From Rheinheimera sp. (GTDB taxonomy: Bacteria; Pseudomonadota; Gammaproteobacteria; Enterobacterales; Alteromonadaceae): a stretch of DNA of 64,000 nucleotides. The notes under the pieces are model-generated. The model worked only from the letters and a program-made list of their open reading frames with translations, had not been told where the DNA came from and ran no database searches. This document shows, piece by piece, positions 10,701 to 25,700 of this stretch. The DNA lies in the NCBI RefSeq assembly GCF_030690345.1, contig NZ_JAUYGV010000006.1:124001-188000 (forward strand), written 5' to 3'. The first letter of the stretch is position 1. Each line of letters opens with the position of its first letter. The translations under genes were made by a program, and so were the position numbers.

Positions 10701-13700
10701 ACGTCAGCGTCAAAGTCTGGGATCAGCGTGGCAATGAAAGTCAGGACCTGCGTCGTATTGCTGTAATAGCGGATGCCGCACCGGAAGTGACCGAATTAAG
10801 TAGCAGCCGCCAACAACTGACTGCTGCTGAGCAACTGACATTTTCGGTATTTGCCGTTGACGATATCGCTGTGTCTGCGCTGGCATTAAGACTGTTAAAC
10901 GCCGACGGGACTGTATTGTGGCAGGCTGAGCAAAACGCTGACAGTGGCCTGGTTGCAGCGAATCGCAGCTTGGCACAGTTCAGTGTCGACTTTAGTACAC
11001 TGGCATTGGCCAATGTCCAACAAAGCCTGACTGTTGAAGCCACTGCAACCGACAGCGCCGGCCAGACATCTGCTGCGCGCACTATGCCACTAACACTAAC
11101 AGCTGATAATGACGGCCCGCTTAGCAGCATTAATGCACCGGTTCCGGGCAGCGTATTAACGGCAGAGCAGCCGATCAATATCCAGTGGGCGGTAAAAGAT
11201 TTAAGCCCGATCAGCAAAGCCTCGCTCAGCGTTAATGGCGTAGTGCAGAAAACCCTGACCGGCCAGGCCAATAATTTTACCGAGACCACCAGCTATAGCG
11301 TCGGCAAGGTGGAGCAGCTAACACTTACACTGCATGCTGAAGATAAATTTGGTAATCGCAGTGAGCGGCAGTGGCAATACGCTGTGACAGCCGCCAGCGC
11401 GCCTGAAGTGAGTATACTGTCGCCGGCATCCGGCACGGCACTGATGGAGGGGGAAGCATTTGCAGTTAGCGTAAACGCTGCCGATCAGGGCTATGTGAAG
11501 ACGCTGACGGTAGAGCTACTGGCTGATCAGCAACTGCTGCTGAAAAAAACGCTGAACAATACCCCTAACCCGTCTGATGCAGGCAAAGAAACCAGCCGTT
11601 TTGATCTGGATCTGCGTTTGCCGCATGTACCAGATGGCAAGGCTTTAACATTAAAAGCAACGGCAACCAATAACTTTGGTGTCAGCAACAATGATATTGC
11701 TGAGCTAACAGTCATCAATGACACCACAGCACCAGACATAGTGCTGCAAGCACCGACAGAGGCACAGGTATTACTACAGGGTGAGACATTCAGCGTGCAG
11801 GCGACTGCCAGCGATGATGTCTATGTGCGTGATGTCCGCCCGGTACTGGTTGATGCTGATGGCCAATATACTGCCATAGCGTGGCGCGGTTTAAGCCAGA
11901 AACGCAGCGTACGCTCGGTAACCGTGCCTAATCCGGTTACTATCGGCACTACCATAGTACGCGAGATAGCGGTGCTGGAAGTAAAAGGTGAGCTGGAGAT
12001 CCCGCCTGCCTTATGGGGTGCCCAAGACAGGCAATACCGCTTTATGTTAATTGCCGACGATGAGGGCGTTAACAGCACTGAGTCAGCGGCTATTGATGTC
12101 AGCTTGCTGGCAGATCGCCAAGCACCACAAATCCAGCTGCAGTCGCCGCTGGGGAATCAGGTTGAACGGCAAAAAGTGTCGGTTAAGGTTGATATCAGCG
12201 ATAATCTGGCGGTGGCCGGTTACCGTATTTACTGGCCCGGGCAGGCAGATCAGCCACTGGCAGCTGCCGAAGGTCTGGCAGTCGCCAGTATCAGCGTGGT
12301 GCCAGAGAACGATCAATCTGCACTAATCCTTGATCTGGCAGATTTTGCGCCGATCCCGCAGCAAGGCAAAGACATCCGGCTGGAAATAGAAGCCTGGGAT
12401 ATCAATAACAACCGCAGCAGCAAAACGCTGAGCTTTAGCATAGTGCCGGATCAACCTGCCCGCATCAGCCTGCAACGTGCTGTGCCGGTGCAACCGGTTC
12501 GGGGTGGCTACAGTTATTACCAATTATTACTCGAAGACGATTACGCCAGCAGCCAGCAGCCGGTACTCGGCGCAGCTTTACTGACTTCGTTATCTGGTAT
12601 CGGCCAGCAGCGCAGCGTCACGGCTGACAAGGTACAGCAAAATAATCAAGCGAGCCTGAATTTCAATATCAGTTATCCCGAAGCAGACAGCAGCTGGCAG
12701 TTGCTAAGCAACGACAAGCTGTTGCTCAGTGTTGATGCGCAGCAGTTAAGTGCGCAACCGGCCGGGTTGGCCAATTTGACGCTGGGCAGTACCTTGCGTT
12801 TGCAGCAAGCCGGCGACTGGCAATTTGTGCTGCGTTGGCTTAATCGCAGTCAGTGTCCTGCTATGTGGCAGGAACACCGGGTGAGTGCTGCCACTGGTTT
12901 GCTATTGCAACAAGTACTAAGCGCCGACACAGCTGAGGCCATGCTGAGTATTGAGTCGCTGGCCGGTGTGCCCCACCCGCAGCTACAAAAGCTACATTTG
13001 TCGCTGAACAATCAGCAGACTGTCGACAGTGTAGTTGATGGTGTCAGCCTGCAACCTGTGAGTAGCCGTTCTGTGCGGCTGGGTATAGAGCTGGCAGATA
13101 GTCTGTCCGCCAGTGGCAGTGCCTTTATCGCCTTCAGTGCCTTGCACAACTTTACCGGCGAGCACAACAATACCGTGTATCAGGTGACCAACGAACTGGT
13201 GCCATTAACGGCGCTGGCGCAGCACCTGCAGTTATTTGCCGTGGCACTGGATCGCAATTTGGACAGCGTGACCTTGCAGACGCCGTTACTGAATACGCCA
13301 GTGGCGGTAGACAGTGAAGTACCTGAGTTACAAATCAGCCAGCCCGGGCTCGAATCTGTGGTTATTGCCGGGCAAAAATTATCGCTACAGGCTTTGCTGG
13401 GTGATAATGCACAACATCTGGCTGCATTGGAATTACAACTTAACGACGAGTTGGTATCGCAACATGGCGTAGCCTTATTTAGTGAACGTCAACAGCAAAA
13501 AGTGCAGTTGCCAGCCACGCTGGCAGCGGGCAGTGAGTTGTCATTGCTGTTAACAGCCACTGATCGCATGGGGCATCAGACTCAGCAGCAGCTGTTGTTA
13601 CCGGTACTGGAGAATTTGCCGCCCGAACTGGCGTTAAAGCAATTCAGTGCCCACCGTGACATTATTGACCGGGCCCGGCTGGAATATGCTGAATTTTGGG

Positions 13701-16700
13701 TGCGCTCCGGTGCCGACTTTAGCATGACATTTCAGTTGCAGGATGATACCGGCCTGCAGCACTTTGTTATTGACCGTTTGCTGGCTGATGGCGGTCGGGT
13801 GAATGAGTTCAACCAGCATTTTGCCGTCAACTGTGACGCCGATCTGATCACCAGTGCAAACAGCAAGCCCAAGCTACGCTTTAGTTTTAACCAAAGCCAG
13901 GAATATGAAGCTGTGGTTACTGACAATACCGGCCAGCAGCGCAGCTTCCGTTTTATCGTACATCCGCAGGCCAATGTGGCACCTGGCATTAAAATTGTCA
14001 GCCCGGCCGAACAGCAATATATTGCCGCAGGTAGCTTTAACCTGCTGGTGCGCATGCTGGCCACTGACGATCGCAGTTTAGAAAAACAGCCGGTCACTAT
14101 TTTTGCCGACGGCGTGCCAATGCGTATTCTCAGCGCCAACGCAACGGCATTCAATAAACTGCGTGACAGCGACCGGGTGGCGCTGGAACAGATTTATGAT
14201 GATTACGAAGCACGCTATGGCACGGCCATCGCCGATGAGTTTGCCACCAGCAACAGCCCGCACATTCGTATTATCGAGGCGGTGCTGGAACTGCCTACCA
14301 CGGTGATTAAAGCTAACCAGCAAGTGCGGCTAACCACGCAAATTACCGATACCGAGCAGGCAACCGGCGCTGACGAACTGCACTTCATCGGTGCCGCGGA
14401 TGACATTAAGCCGCAGGTAGCATTGTTGTCGCCCGGTGCCGGCGCTCTGTTAACGGAAGCCAGCACGGTGCAGTTCGACTTCCGCGCCTTTGACAACGTT
14501 AAGGTCGAGCGGATAGAGCTATACCAAAGCTATGGTATGCGTAGCGCTTCCCAGTACCGTAAATTAGCCTATAGCAGTACGCCGCAACGGATTATTGACA
14601 ATATTCCGGCCTTTGACTTTGAAGCGGTCACCACACTAAATATTGATACGCCGCTTTATCAGCAACCGGTAACTATTCCGCGGCTGGCGCAGCTGTATGC
14701 CATGTTTGATGGTGCTGTGGTTAATGACGCCGATAAGTTTGATATCTGGCTGTCGTTGGTGGCCGTCGATGTATCTGGCAATCGTTATCAGCTGGAACAG
14801 GCGTTTCAGCTTAAAATTGATGAGCGCCCGGTAGTCGATATTGTCAGCCCGCTACCGCAAGCGGCAGTAGTAGAGCACAGCCGTATTGCCGTTAATGTGC
14901 ATGCCTATGACGATGTTGGCATTGATTCGGTAAGAGCCACGCTGCTGCGCGGCGATGAAGTGGTTAGCACACGACGCCTGACTGCGGCACCATACAGCTA
15001 CGTGTTCGAAGCCCCGGCATTATCGGACAATGCCGCACTAAATCAGTTGAGTATTAAAGTGGAAGCGCTGGACAGCTATGGCGCGCGCTTTAACGATCCG
15101 GATAAGCATACCGCAATCGAAACAGTGAGTTTGCGTTTGGTCGGTGACGAAGTGCCGGTAGCCGAAATCGCCACGCCACTTAACGGCCAGCAGTTTATCG
15201 AAGGCCAGAATGTGCTGGTGCAGGTGAATGCAGTAGACGATATCGGCATCGCCAGTGTCAGCCTGACTGTGAACGGTTTGGTTACCGGGCCACTGACACT
15301 GAGTGATGTGCGCTGGCCATACGAATTCTTAGTTAAACTGCCTTATGGCCAGGCCGGACTAGATCTGCAACTGAGCGCTGAGGCGACTGAACTGCGTTAT
15401 CAGGGTACGCCCCGAATAGTCCGTACGCCGGCGGTTAACCTTAGCGTGGTGCAGGATAGCCAGGCACCGGAGTTGATTATCCGTCAGCCGCAAAATGCGG
15501 CCATGGTGTCTGAAAATGGCCAGCTACCGTATTATCTCGAGGTGCTGGATAACGTCGAAGTGGGTGTAATTAAGCTGGGGCTGCAGATAGACAAAAATCG
15601 GGATAACCAATTTAGTGCTGAAGAAGTGATCAGCCAGCAGTTTCTGCTGACGGCGCCCTATTCTGGCGCCATAGATGTCGGCAGCTTTGCTCAATATGGG
15701 GTTACGGACGACAGCGTGCAGCAACTGGCTATGCGCTTACAGGTGGAAGCCAGTGATGGCGCCGGTAATAAGGTATCGGCTGCGGTAGACGCTGTGCTGC
15801 GGCGCAACAGCCCGCCGGTGGTTGACAGTATTATGTTGCTCGACAGCCGTGGCTTGTCGCTGGGCAATACCACGGAACTGACGCAGGGCCGTCGCTTCGT
15901 TGTCAGCGTTAACGCCACTGACGCGGAAAAAGGCGTGGATAAAATCCGGTTATTTCGCGCGGTAAATCCGCAAACCGAACAGGACTTCAAGCCGGTAGCA
16001 GAAGATGCCAGTGCGCCCTTTACCTTTGCCCAGGACAGCCAGCAGCTTAGTCCGGGCGATATCTTAGTCTATCGCGCCATCGCCACTGATATTGATGGCT
16101 ACCAATCGGCATTGTCTGCCGAACGACGTCTTACTGTGGTGGCCGACACGCCGCCGCAGGCACAGATTGTGCAACCGGCCAATGACAACAGCTTTGTTAT
16201 TCGCGGCCAGACGCTGGATGTGTTTATTGAAGTGACTGATGATCTTGGTTTGGAAGGCATCGATAGGGTACAGTTGCTGATAAATGACCGGCCTTATGTC
16301 ACCCTAACCCAGAGTTATCAGGGCGGTGATGGCCAAAGCGGTATTAACAATCTGTTTTATGCCTCAGTAGCACCGCCGACAGACGCCGCCGGTATAGTGT
16401 TGCAAGCGGTTGCTTACGATAAGTTAAATCAGGCTGGCTATTCCCTGCCGGTACATATCGGTGTGGTAGAAGACACAGTGGCGCCGAAAATTGTCAATAT
16501 TAGCCCTGTAAGCGGCGATATTATGCCGGCGGGCAAAACTGTCGTTAGTATGGTGACAGTGCAGGATATTGGCTCGGTTACCGAGCGTCGGGTGAGTCAG
16601 ATGTGGACCCGTGAATATCAGGACAGCGCCGGTAACTGGATTACGCTGGCGCAAAATGAGCGCGAGCTAAGCTACGATGATCAGGGTGGCGCCCAGCTGG

Positions 16701-19700
16701 GGCTGGCGCCGAGTGATCCGGCGCGCCATACCTATGTGTACTGGAGCAGCTTTGCTGATGGCAATATCGTTAGCCGCCAGCAAAAACCCAATGAGCGGGT
16801 GCGGGTTGATACCCAAGTGCAGGCCGGTGCGCATACTGCTACGTATCGGGCAGTGTATGAAGTGTCGCTGGCGCAGCGCGAAGCCAGGTTCTGGCAACCA
16901 ACGCTAAAAGCGCCGCTGCCATTGGAAGCGATGCCAAAAGATGCAGCCCGGCAGGTGTATTACAGCAAGCTGGCACAATTTGCCACCGGTGCCCAGCAGC
17001 AAAGTCTGGTTGCCGCCTGGTCGGTGCATGCGCCCTATAGCCAGGATCCGCTGCTGTCACCGTTAACCAGGGAGCAACTGACATATAAACCGCAGACCGG
17101 GCTATTCCTTGCCGATTATTACGAGCTGGAGCAACCTGCCGAACAAGGCTTGCGCTGGTTACACTCGCCACTGATTAATGGCAGTGCAGAAATTTTTGCC
17201 GGTACTATTACCGGGTTGGCTGCTTCCGACGGCATAGTCGTGGCGGCTAAAGCGGCCGATACCTGCGTAACCTGCCGTAACGAAGTCGATTTCTCTAAGC
17301 AATTGCAGCGCGATATGGCAGATTTCCCGGATACCGGCGCGCTGTATCAGGACAAAGCCGCTCAGCTGTTACTGTTCCACAAGCGTAATGAAGATGAACA
17401 GTTTGGCTTACCCTATGTATTGACCGGTCAGGTCGATTTACCCTACAGCGATACTTACAATGTCACCACCGCCGGTCAGCTGGCGCTGATTGCCAATGGC
17501 GCTGGAGGTGTGCAGGTAGTGAATATTGCCGACTTACAGGCGCCCTACCATGTCGGCTTTATCAAGCCTGATGGTTTTGTGCGTGATGTGCAGGTAAAAG
17601 GCCGCTATGCCTTTATAGCCGCCTCTTATCAGGGGCTGGTGGTGGCTGATCTGGCCAGCCCGGGACTACAAATAGTCGCAACGCTGGATACCGCCGGCAT
17701 TGCCAATCAAATGACCATTGTTGGCGATAGCTTGTACCTGACCGATATGGCCGCCTGGCAGGGCAATGGTGCTCTGCATGTGGTTAATATTGCAGACCCA
17801 CTGCAACCGCGCTTACAAAAAACCATAGAACTGCGTGCCGGGCGCAGCGATTACAGCAATGGCGGTGCCGGCAGTGTTGAAGTGGTTGGCAACAAAGCCT
17901 ATGTCACCACCTTTTATCGCGACCAGGAAGGTATCGCGGTGGAAGGCTTGGCAGAAATCATTGATCTGGCGGTGCTAAATCCAGCCTTAACGGATAACAG
18001 CATACCGGTGCTGACGCACCGGCCGACCGCTGCTGATGACTTTGTCGCCACTGACGTGCAGTTTGCGCTGGGCCGGATGCAACTGGCTGCAGGCCGTCAG
18101 GGGATTATTGATGTCGACTTCCCTGAACTGACTGTCACCGGCCATACCCCGGCGCGGGATGCGCAGCAGGTTGATACAGAACAGCTTAGCATCCGGTTGG
18201 AATTCTCTGCTGCTCTGGCAGAAGGGCAGCAGTTAGCTGAGCTGGTGCGCTTTAGTCAGGGCCATCCTGATATTGGCCAGCAACTGGCAGAGTGGTTTGC
18301 CTGGCGTTTTGCCTTAAACCCGGATGGCAGTGACAATAAACGCATTATTATTGGTGAGCTGGTGGCCGGCAAAACACTGCAAAGCAGTGCCGATTATTAT
18401 GTCACTGTTGTCGCCGGTACCAAGCCGTTAACCGGCTACCCGCTGCAGGCCGATTATCAGTTCCGCTTTATGACGCAACATGCCGAAGCGGGTTTAACAC
18501 CGGAGTTTCTGGCGCTGACACCAGGCCAGGGCGATATCGGCGGTGGCACCGAGATTGAAATTCAGGGCCGTAACTTCTCGGCCGATATGCAGTTGGAGCT
18601 GGGCGGCCAGCCACTGCGGATTACCCGTTTTGTTGCCGCAGCGACAGCGCAAGATACTGACCTCATTACTGCCGTAACAGTACCGAATTATCCTGGCCCG
18701 GCCGCGCTGGTGCTGAAAAAGCCACACAGTGCAGAGCTTGTCGTGCCCGGCGCCTTTATTTATGTCGATATGCTGAAACTGACGCACGTCACACCGCCTT
18801 TTGTCAGCGCGTCGCAGCGCGGTGAAAACGATGTGGTTGAGCTGGCCGGTTACGGTTTTAGCCCCACTGTGGTGCTAACCGCCAGGCGCCATGACGGTCT
18901 GGGGCAGGCGATAACACAGCGGGTTGATAACGATCGGCTACGGTTATACAGCGCCCAGCGCATGCAGCTGCGAGTGCCGGACTTTGGCCAGCAATTCCGT
19001 GGTTTTGTTGATTTACAGCTGACTGACGAGCGCGGTCGCAGCTCGGTACTGCCCAAGGCGTTGTTCTACGGTGGCCTATCGGTTAACCGTCTGCTGGAAA
19101 CCCGCCGCCCGCTGACGATGGAGCAAATTCAGGATTATAACAGCGGTAAACAAACCAACTATATTGACCCCTTGTTGCTGCCGCCGGGGCGCATAGCGGC
19201 ACTGGCCAGTGACGCCAGACTGGGCTTGGCCTATGTACTGGGCAATGGTGTTAACGCTGAGATGGTGGACAGTCCGGAAGAAGTTACCGAAGCCAGCTAT
19301 GTCAACCGTTACTATGCGCCGGGCTGGCTGGCGCTGGTGCATTATCGCCCTGATGCGTTGCAGGACGCGGCGCCGATGCACGGCCTGGGTTACTACAATT
19401 TCCCGCAAAGCCTGCAAGTACAGACACTGGCACTGGGAGCTGAACATGTTTATGTCAGCGCTAAGGGTGCTACTTTCCCGTTTATTGATTACCCGTACGA
19501 GAGCGATGTCTATTTGCTGGTGCTGGATCGGGTTAATCAGCTGCCGGATGGCGAGGGCGAAGACAACCGTGCCGTGGTTAACAGCATCAGGCTGCCATTA
19601 GAGGAGGCGCCAAAACAGCTGCTGGTAAAAGATAACCTGCTATTGGCGGTAACCGATAACAGCGTACTGGTTATCAATATCAGCGCGCCGGCTGAACCCT

Positions 19701-22700
19701 TTATCAGTGCGGTAATCGACAAAATTACGCTGGACGGCACTGTGTATACGCCACAGATCCGTCAAGCCAGCATCGCCGGCCACAGCCTGGCGCTTAGCGG
19801 CAGCTTTAATCTTGGTATAGCCTCACGTACCGGTACAGTGCTGCTGGATTTAAGCCGGCCGGAATTGCCGGTGCTGGGCTTTTCGGCATTAACACCGCAG
19901 GTTGCCAGCCGTTGGTTGTCAGAACACTATCTGGATGGCAGCGACCAGCTTAGTAGCTGGCGGCCAAGCGCGGCAAATAGCTGGCGCAAGGACAAATCCT
20001 ATCAGGCGTTTGGCTTTAACCTGCCGGGCAAAGCTATGCAACTGGCCGCCGGTGAAACCACCGCGCTGCAGTTTATTAATACGCAAAAAGGTGGCGATCC
20101 GAACAATGGCTATCTGGCACTGTTTGATTTAACCGATCCACAGCGCTTGCCGCTGCAGGATGTGATGACATTATGTGACGCTGGCTGTAACTGGCAAACC
20201 GCGCTGCTTAGCCAGGATGCGGTGGCCGTTGCCAGCTATGACAAAGGCAATAGGCTGGCGTTGATTGATACCTATCTGCTGGATCTGGTGCACAGCTATC
20301 CACAGCCTGATGCAGCGGCAGTGCCGTTGGATGCGGCTATTCGCTTGCAATTTAACCGGCCACTGCCGTTTGCCGGCGAGGCAGATGCACAGACATTCCT
20401 TACCCAGTATGCGCGCCTGTACTGGCAAGACGGTACTGAGCAAGGCCAGCTAACGGCAGTGCAATACCAGTGGTCGGCACAACAGCCAGCCCATGTCAGC
20501 TTGATCCCGCAACAACCGTTACAGCCTGAGCAGCAATACCGGCTGCAGTTATCACAGCAGCCACTGAGCCGGCGCTCGGCAGGCTTGATGGACTATCAGC
20601 TGAACTTTACCACGGCGCTGGACAGCGGTAACGAGCCACAGATCTTGTCGATTGAACCGCACCGGGTAAGTACCGAAGGTGGTGAAGTGGTTGTCACCCT
20701 GCTTGAAGCTGCACAGCAGCCGCTATTTAGTATCGCCGGCCGTGCCGGCCGGGTGGTGTCGCAGCAGGGCAATAGTTACCGGGTTGCGGTGCCAGCCGGT
20801 AAAGCCGGCGCAGCCGCCATGCAGCTGCGCGACCAGCGTGGCTTTGTCACGCAAAAATTAGCCGCAGTTCAATATGTGGAACCACTGCGGCTAACGGCGG
20901 TGACACCGGCTGTTGGCGGCGTCGGCGGTGGCACTAAGGTGACGATCAGTGGTAAGGGGTTTGAGCCAGGTACTGAGCAGCTGCAACTGTGGTTTGGTGA
21001 GGTAGAAGTGCCTGCCACCAGTATTAAAGTGCTGGATACCGGGCGGCTTGAAGTGATTACGCCAGCCGGCTCGCTGGGTAAGGTGGATATCAGAGTGCGC
21101 TACCGCGATGGACGTGAACAACGGTTGCAGCAGGCATTTGAGTACCGGATGCTGGGCGCTTATCAGCTGGACGGTAAAGGTGCTATCTATGATCAATACC
21201 TTGACCCCAGCGCCAGCTACCTGTTTGCCGCTGCGGGTACGCGTGGCGTGTTGCTGTACAACTTACAGCAGGCACAGCAGGGCGAACCGGCGCTGGTAAC
21301 TGAGTTGGCACTGCCAGATAGCCTGGCGGCCTTGGGGATCGACGGTTATTTTGAACGTGGTTACGATCGTATTTTTGTCAGCGCCGCCCGTTTGGATGCT
21401 GACGGCCAGCCTGAGGCTGGCTCGGCACAGCTACTGGTTTACGCCATTGACAACGATGATATAGCCCGGCTCACGCTGGTAAAAACGCTGCCGCTAGGCG
21501 CCCGTTTTGCTAAGGGGCTGTTGGCAGAAAACTATGCCGTAACGCTGGCCGCAGCAGAAACGGGCCTGGCACTGGCCGACGCTTATTTACATAACAAGTT
21601 ATATATTGCCCAACAGGCTGCTTTGCCGGCACAGCATAGCGCCTTAGATGTGGCCGCAATCTGGCTGGGTGAGCAACAGCGCTATACGCTGGTTGCCGCC
21701 GGTGACTATGATTTCAGCGCCAGAAAATTACGCAGCAGCGCCGGTAGCAGTGGCGGCGTGTATTTATTTGCTCATCATGCAGAGCGCGGTTTACAGCTGG
21801 TATCCAGCGTCAACCTGCCTGGCAGCCGGGTAGTAGTGCAAGGCCAACTTGCGGTGGTAGCCGCCGGTGATGCCGGCGCCCTGATTATTGATTATGCTAA
21901 CCCGCGTGAGCCGGTGGTGCTGGCCAGACTGGCTGAGTACGGCCATGTGTATGATGTGGCGTTAAATGGCAGCCTGCTGTATCTGGCACTGGGTGAAAGC
22001 GGTATTAAAGCCTTTGATATCAGCAATGCGAAGGCGCCAAAAGTGCTGCCCGGGCTGGTCAGCGAAGGCGCTGATATTCGCGTACTCACCGCCAGCTCTT
22101 ACAGTGTTTTAGCTGCAGGCAGCCAGGCACAAGGCAGTCAGCACCGTATTCTGAGCTTTAACGATGTGGCGCTGACGGTAATTGGCCTCAGCCCGCTGTC
22201 GCGGCTGTTGGGCGCCGACGATATTATCCGGCTGCGGTTTAACAAAGCCATTGATTTATGGCCGGACAACCTGAACAAGTTTGTTGTCACTGATGAGCAG
22301 GGCCAGCGCATTGCGGCGCAGACGACTATTGTGAATAACGATGCTGAAATCCGCCTGACCGCAAACAATCTGCAATCTGGCCAGCTGCTGAATTTAACGG
22401 CACAAGCTGGGGTGAAATCGGTAAAACCATTAGGCGGCGACCGTTATCTAACCTTATACGAAATGACCAGCCGCCAGCAGTTCCGGTTGCGCTATGCCGG
22501 TGTGCAGCTTGAAGCGTTAGTGTTGCAGGATGTGCTGCCGCGCCGTGCTCAGGCTGGCATTGCTACGGCAATGACTTTGACTGTCAGTGGCTGGCCGCAG
22601 CGGCATGATACGCCACAGATCCGTGTTGGCGGTGTGGTTGCAGAACAGGTCAGCGTGCAGCGTAGTGAGCAAAATGAGCGTCTGGCGCTGTTGCACTTTA

Positions 22701-25700
22701 GCTTGCCGGCATTGCAACAACCCGGCTTGTACGATCTGGATATTAGCGTACCGGTGCAAGGTGTGGTACTCACCGGCCGCATGCAGGGTGCTGTAGTGGT
22801 AGATGCTGCCCTGACGGCAACCGGCGTCTTACCGCTATGGACCGATGTTAAAGGTGGTGACTGGATTGACTTATACGGCAGTGGCTTTGAGCCGGGTAAC
22901 AGCGTGCAGCAAGGCACCAGTGTTACTGTAGGCGCCGTTAAAGCGTCAGGTGTACGGGTATTATCGTCAAACTGGCTGCGCTTTGTCGCACCGCGTAACC
23001 CATCCGGCCGTCACCGTATTACTGTCACCAACCGTACCGCCGAGCAGCGTGTTACCGATGAATCCCTGACTTTGGGTTACGGTATGGCACGGTTGTCTGG
23101 CGTCGCGATGGCGAACACTTCGCCGCACAAGCTGCTGCTGGATGCCTCGAGCGGCCTGGCATTTGCCGACGGCGGTTATTTTTCCCAGGGTTACAGCAAC
23201 GAGACCTTTAATGGCTATACGCTGCCAGACAAGGTGCTGGCGATGAGTGTGGACATGAATAACCGCCACCAGCCGTTGCTGGTGGGCGGTGTGCCCTCTA
23301 TTAACTTTACTAAAGCCGAGCAGGAGCAATTTGCCAAAGATCTGTTGAAGATGGCGCTGTTACGTAAGCAACTGTTGGGCGATCCACTGACTGAACAGGA
23401 AGAGGCGATGCTGGCCGAAGGCATTACGCCGCGCGCTTACAGCTTTGATGCCTTAAGTTTGCAGCAGTATCATCAGCCGTTGGCAGAGGCCGGTGAGCGG
23501 CGCAATTCAGTGTTAGTGGCAACCGGTAACGGTGGTGTATATCAGCTGGGTTCCGACGAAGCTAATGGTATGCCGATCCTGATGCGTGAGTTACTGCCGA
23601 AGCGCGGTGGCGAGCCGTTAACCTCAGCCGTTGCCGGACGGGATTACGCGGTTTTTGCTGCTGGCTTAACGCCGGGGGCCTCAACAGCCGATATTCCGGA
23701 GTGTGCTAATGTTACCGTACCGGCTGAGCGTGCTGCGTTAAATATGCTGAGTATGCTGGACAGCGCTGATCCGGTGTTATTGGGCGAAAAACTGGCAATA
23801 CCTGGCTCACACAGCCTGTATCTGGCCGATGACGGCTGGTTGTACGCCGGTGGTTTGTATCAGGCGCTCGAGTGGCAACCGGCAGCCGGTTGTGAACTGC
23901 TGGATTTCAATACCATAGCGCCCGGCATAGACAATGCCGGCCAATTACATCAGGTGCTGGGTATTAACCTGTTCGACCCGCTATTGCAACGCTCGTTGCT
24001 GCTGGACAGCAACGTATACGACATGGTGTGGTTTGGCGATTACCTGCTGCTGGCCGCCGGTAGTAAAGGTGTAGCGCTGGTAAAACCAGAACGGCCGGAG
24101 CAGGTACGTTATCTGCAACTGACCAGCGCGGACCAGGCCCAGCCAGGCCGGGTAATCGGATTGGAACTGCTGGGCTCCAGCTTATTGGTCGCCAATGACG
24201 CGGGCGGGGTACTGCTGTTTGACCTCAGTGATCTTGACCGGCCACAATTGTTATCGGCCGGCACCCAACTGCAGGCGAAAGATCTCGCTGTGTTTAAAGA
24301 CCGCGTAGTAGTGGCTCAGGGGCAGTCAGGCATTAGTATGCTGGATTTACCCGGCGCGCTGGTCACCTCAGCTTCGGTGGCAGAGCAGGGCATATTGGGT
24401 AATAACGTGCCGTTGCAAATTCAGTTTAATGAACTGATGTCAGTTGAGTCATTGCAACAGGCATTTAGCCTGCAGGATGTCACAACAGCAGAAACTGTCA
24501 GCGTGCAGTTGCTGGCAGATGATCTGCAAAATGGCGCCGCTTCACGCTTTACGCTGCAATTTAGTGCGCAAGATAATCATCAATATCGTTTATTGCTCAA
24601 TACCGGTAAGAATGCCCGTGGTGGCCAGTTGCTGGCGCCGTTTGGTTTGCAATTCAGTTACCGTGATACGCCGCAGCCACTGCTTCATGCCAGCCGTAAC
24701 GGTGCCGTGCGCCGCGGTGTGCCGGGCGAGATCAGTCTGCAGGGCGCCGCTATCCAAAGTGATGCCACGCTGTGGCTGGGCAGTTATCAGGTGCCCTTTA
24801 GCTGGCATGATGACAGCCATATTACCGTGTCCAGTCAGGCACTGGATATGTTGGGTATGGCACCGGGCAGCTACCCGGTTAAGTTGGAGCAAAACGGCTT
24901 AACGGCAACACTGTTCGGTGCTGTGATGCTGGCCGACAGTTATAGCGAGGCCAAGGTTAAACTCAGTGCTGAGTCAGGGCCATTAAACGGCGGCAACACG
25001 CTGACTATCAGTTTCGATAAAGCAGCACTGCTGCCGGGTACTAAGGTTATGCTGCAAAGCCGCTCCGGCAAGGTGGTGGAAACCGAACAAGCCGACGACG
25101 GCTATTATCTGGTCAACCTTGAAGATGACGTGCTAACGCCACACAGCTTTAGCTTCCGCTTGCCAATGAGTTTGCAACCAGAAGTCTATGATGTGTATCT
25201 GCGCCATGGCACTGAGCTGTTTAAAGCCGGCGAGTACTCGTATCAAATACAGCGTGGCCGCCTGATTGACTTGCCGAATTATCCGCCGATGACTATTGGT
25301 GCCATGGCCGTAAGGGACGAGCTGCTGTATGTCGGTGTCGGCCAGGGTGCTAACCCCAGCGCGGCTAACCCGTATTTAATGCCATATGGCTTTGAAGTCT
25401 ATGATGTAAGCTTGGCAGAATTCCCGGTGCGGTTGGCACAGCTGCCGCTGAGCAGCAGTGTAACCGGTATGGTGTTAGCCGGCGAGCTGGCGGTGCTGAG
25501 TGCCGCTGAGGCGGGCGTATTGCTGATTGACATCGCTGATGCCAGCCAGCCGTATCTGATTAAAACCTTGCCACTTACCGGCTACCGCGCCAACGGTATA
25601 GCGCTCAATAGCGGCCAACAACTGATTGCTGTTGCGGCGGCCAGTGATTTGGGCGACGGCTTTATCCGTTTCCTCGATTTGCATTCGACTGAACTGGCAC

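Noticed and set aside
10741..11289. Long open frames on the opposite strand inside the giant gene (this one would code 182 residues; several others exceed 100)
   Set aside because: They mirror the codon pattern of the coding strand, are of low complexity or Cys/Arg-rich, and have no ribosome sites or recognisable domains.
17260..17290. CVTCR motif in the giant protein as a haem c or zinc site
   Set aside because: No His follows the second Cys and no other haem or zinc ligands lie nearby; a disulfide is more likely.
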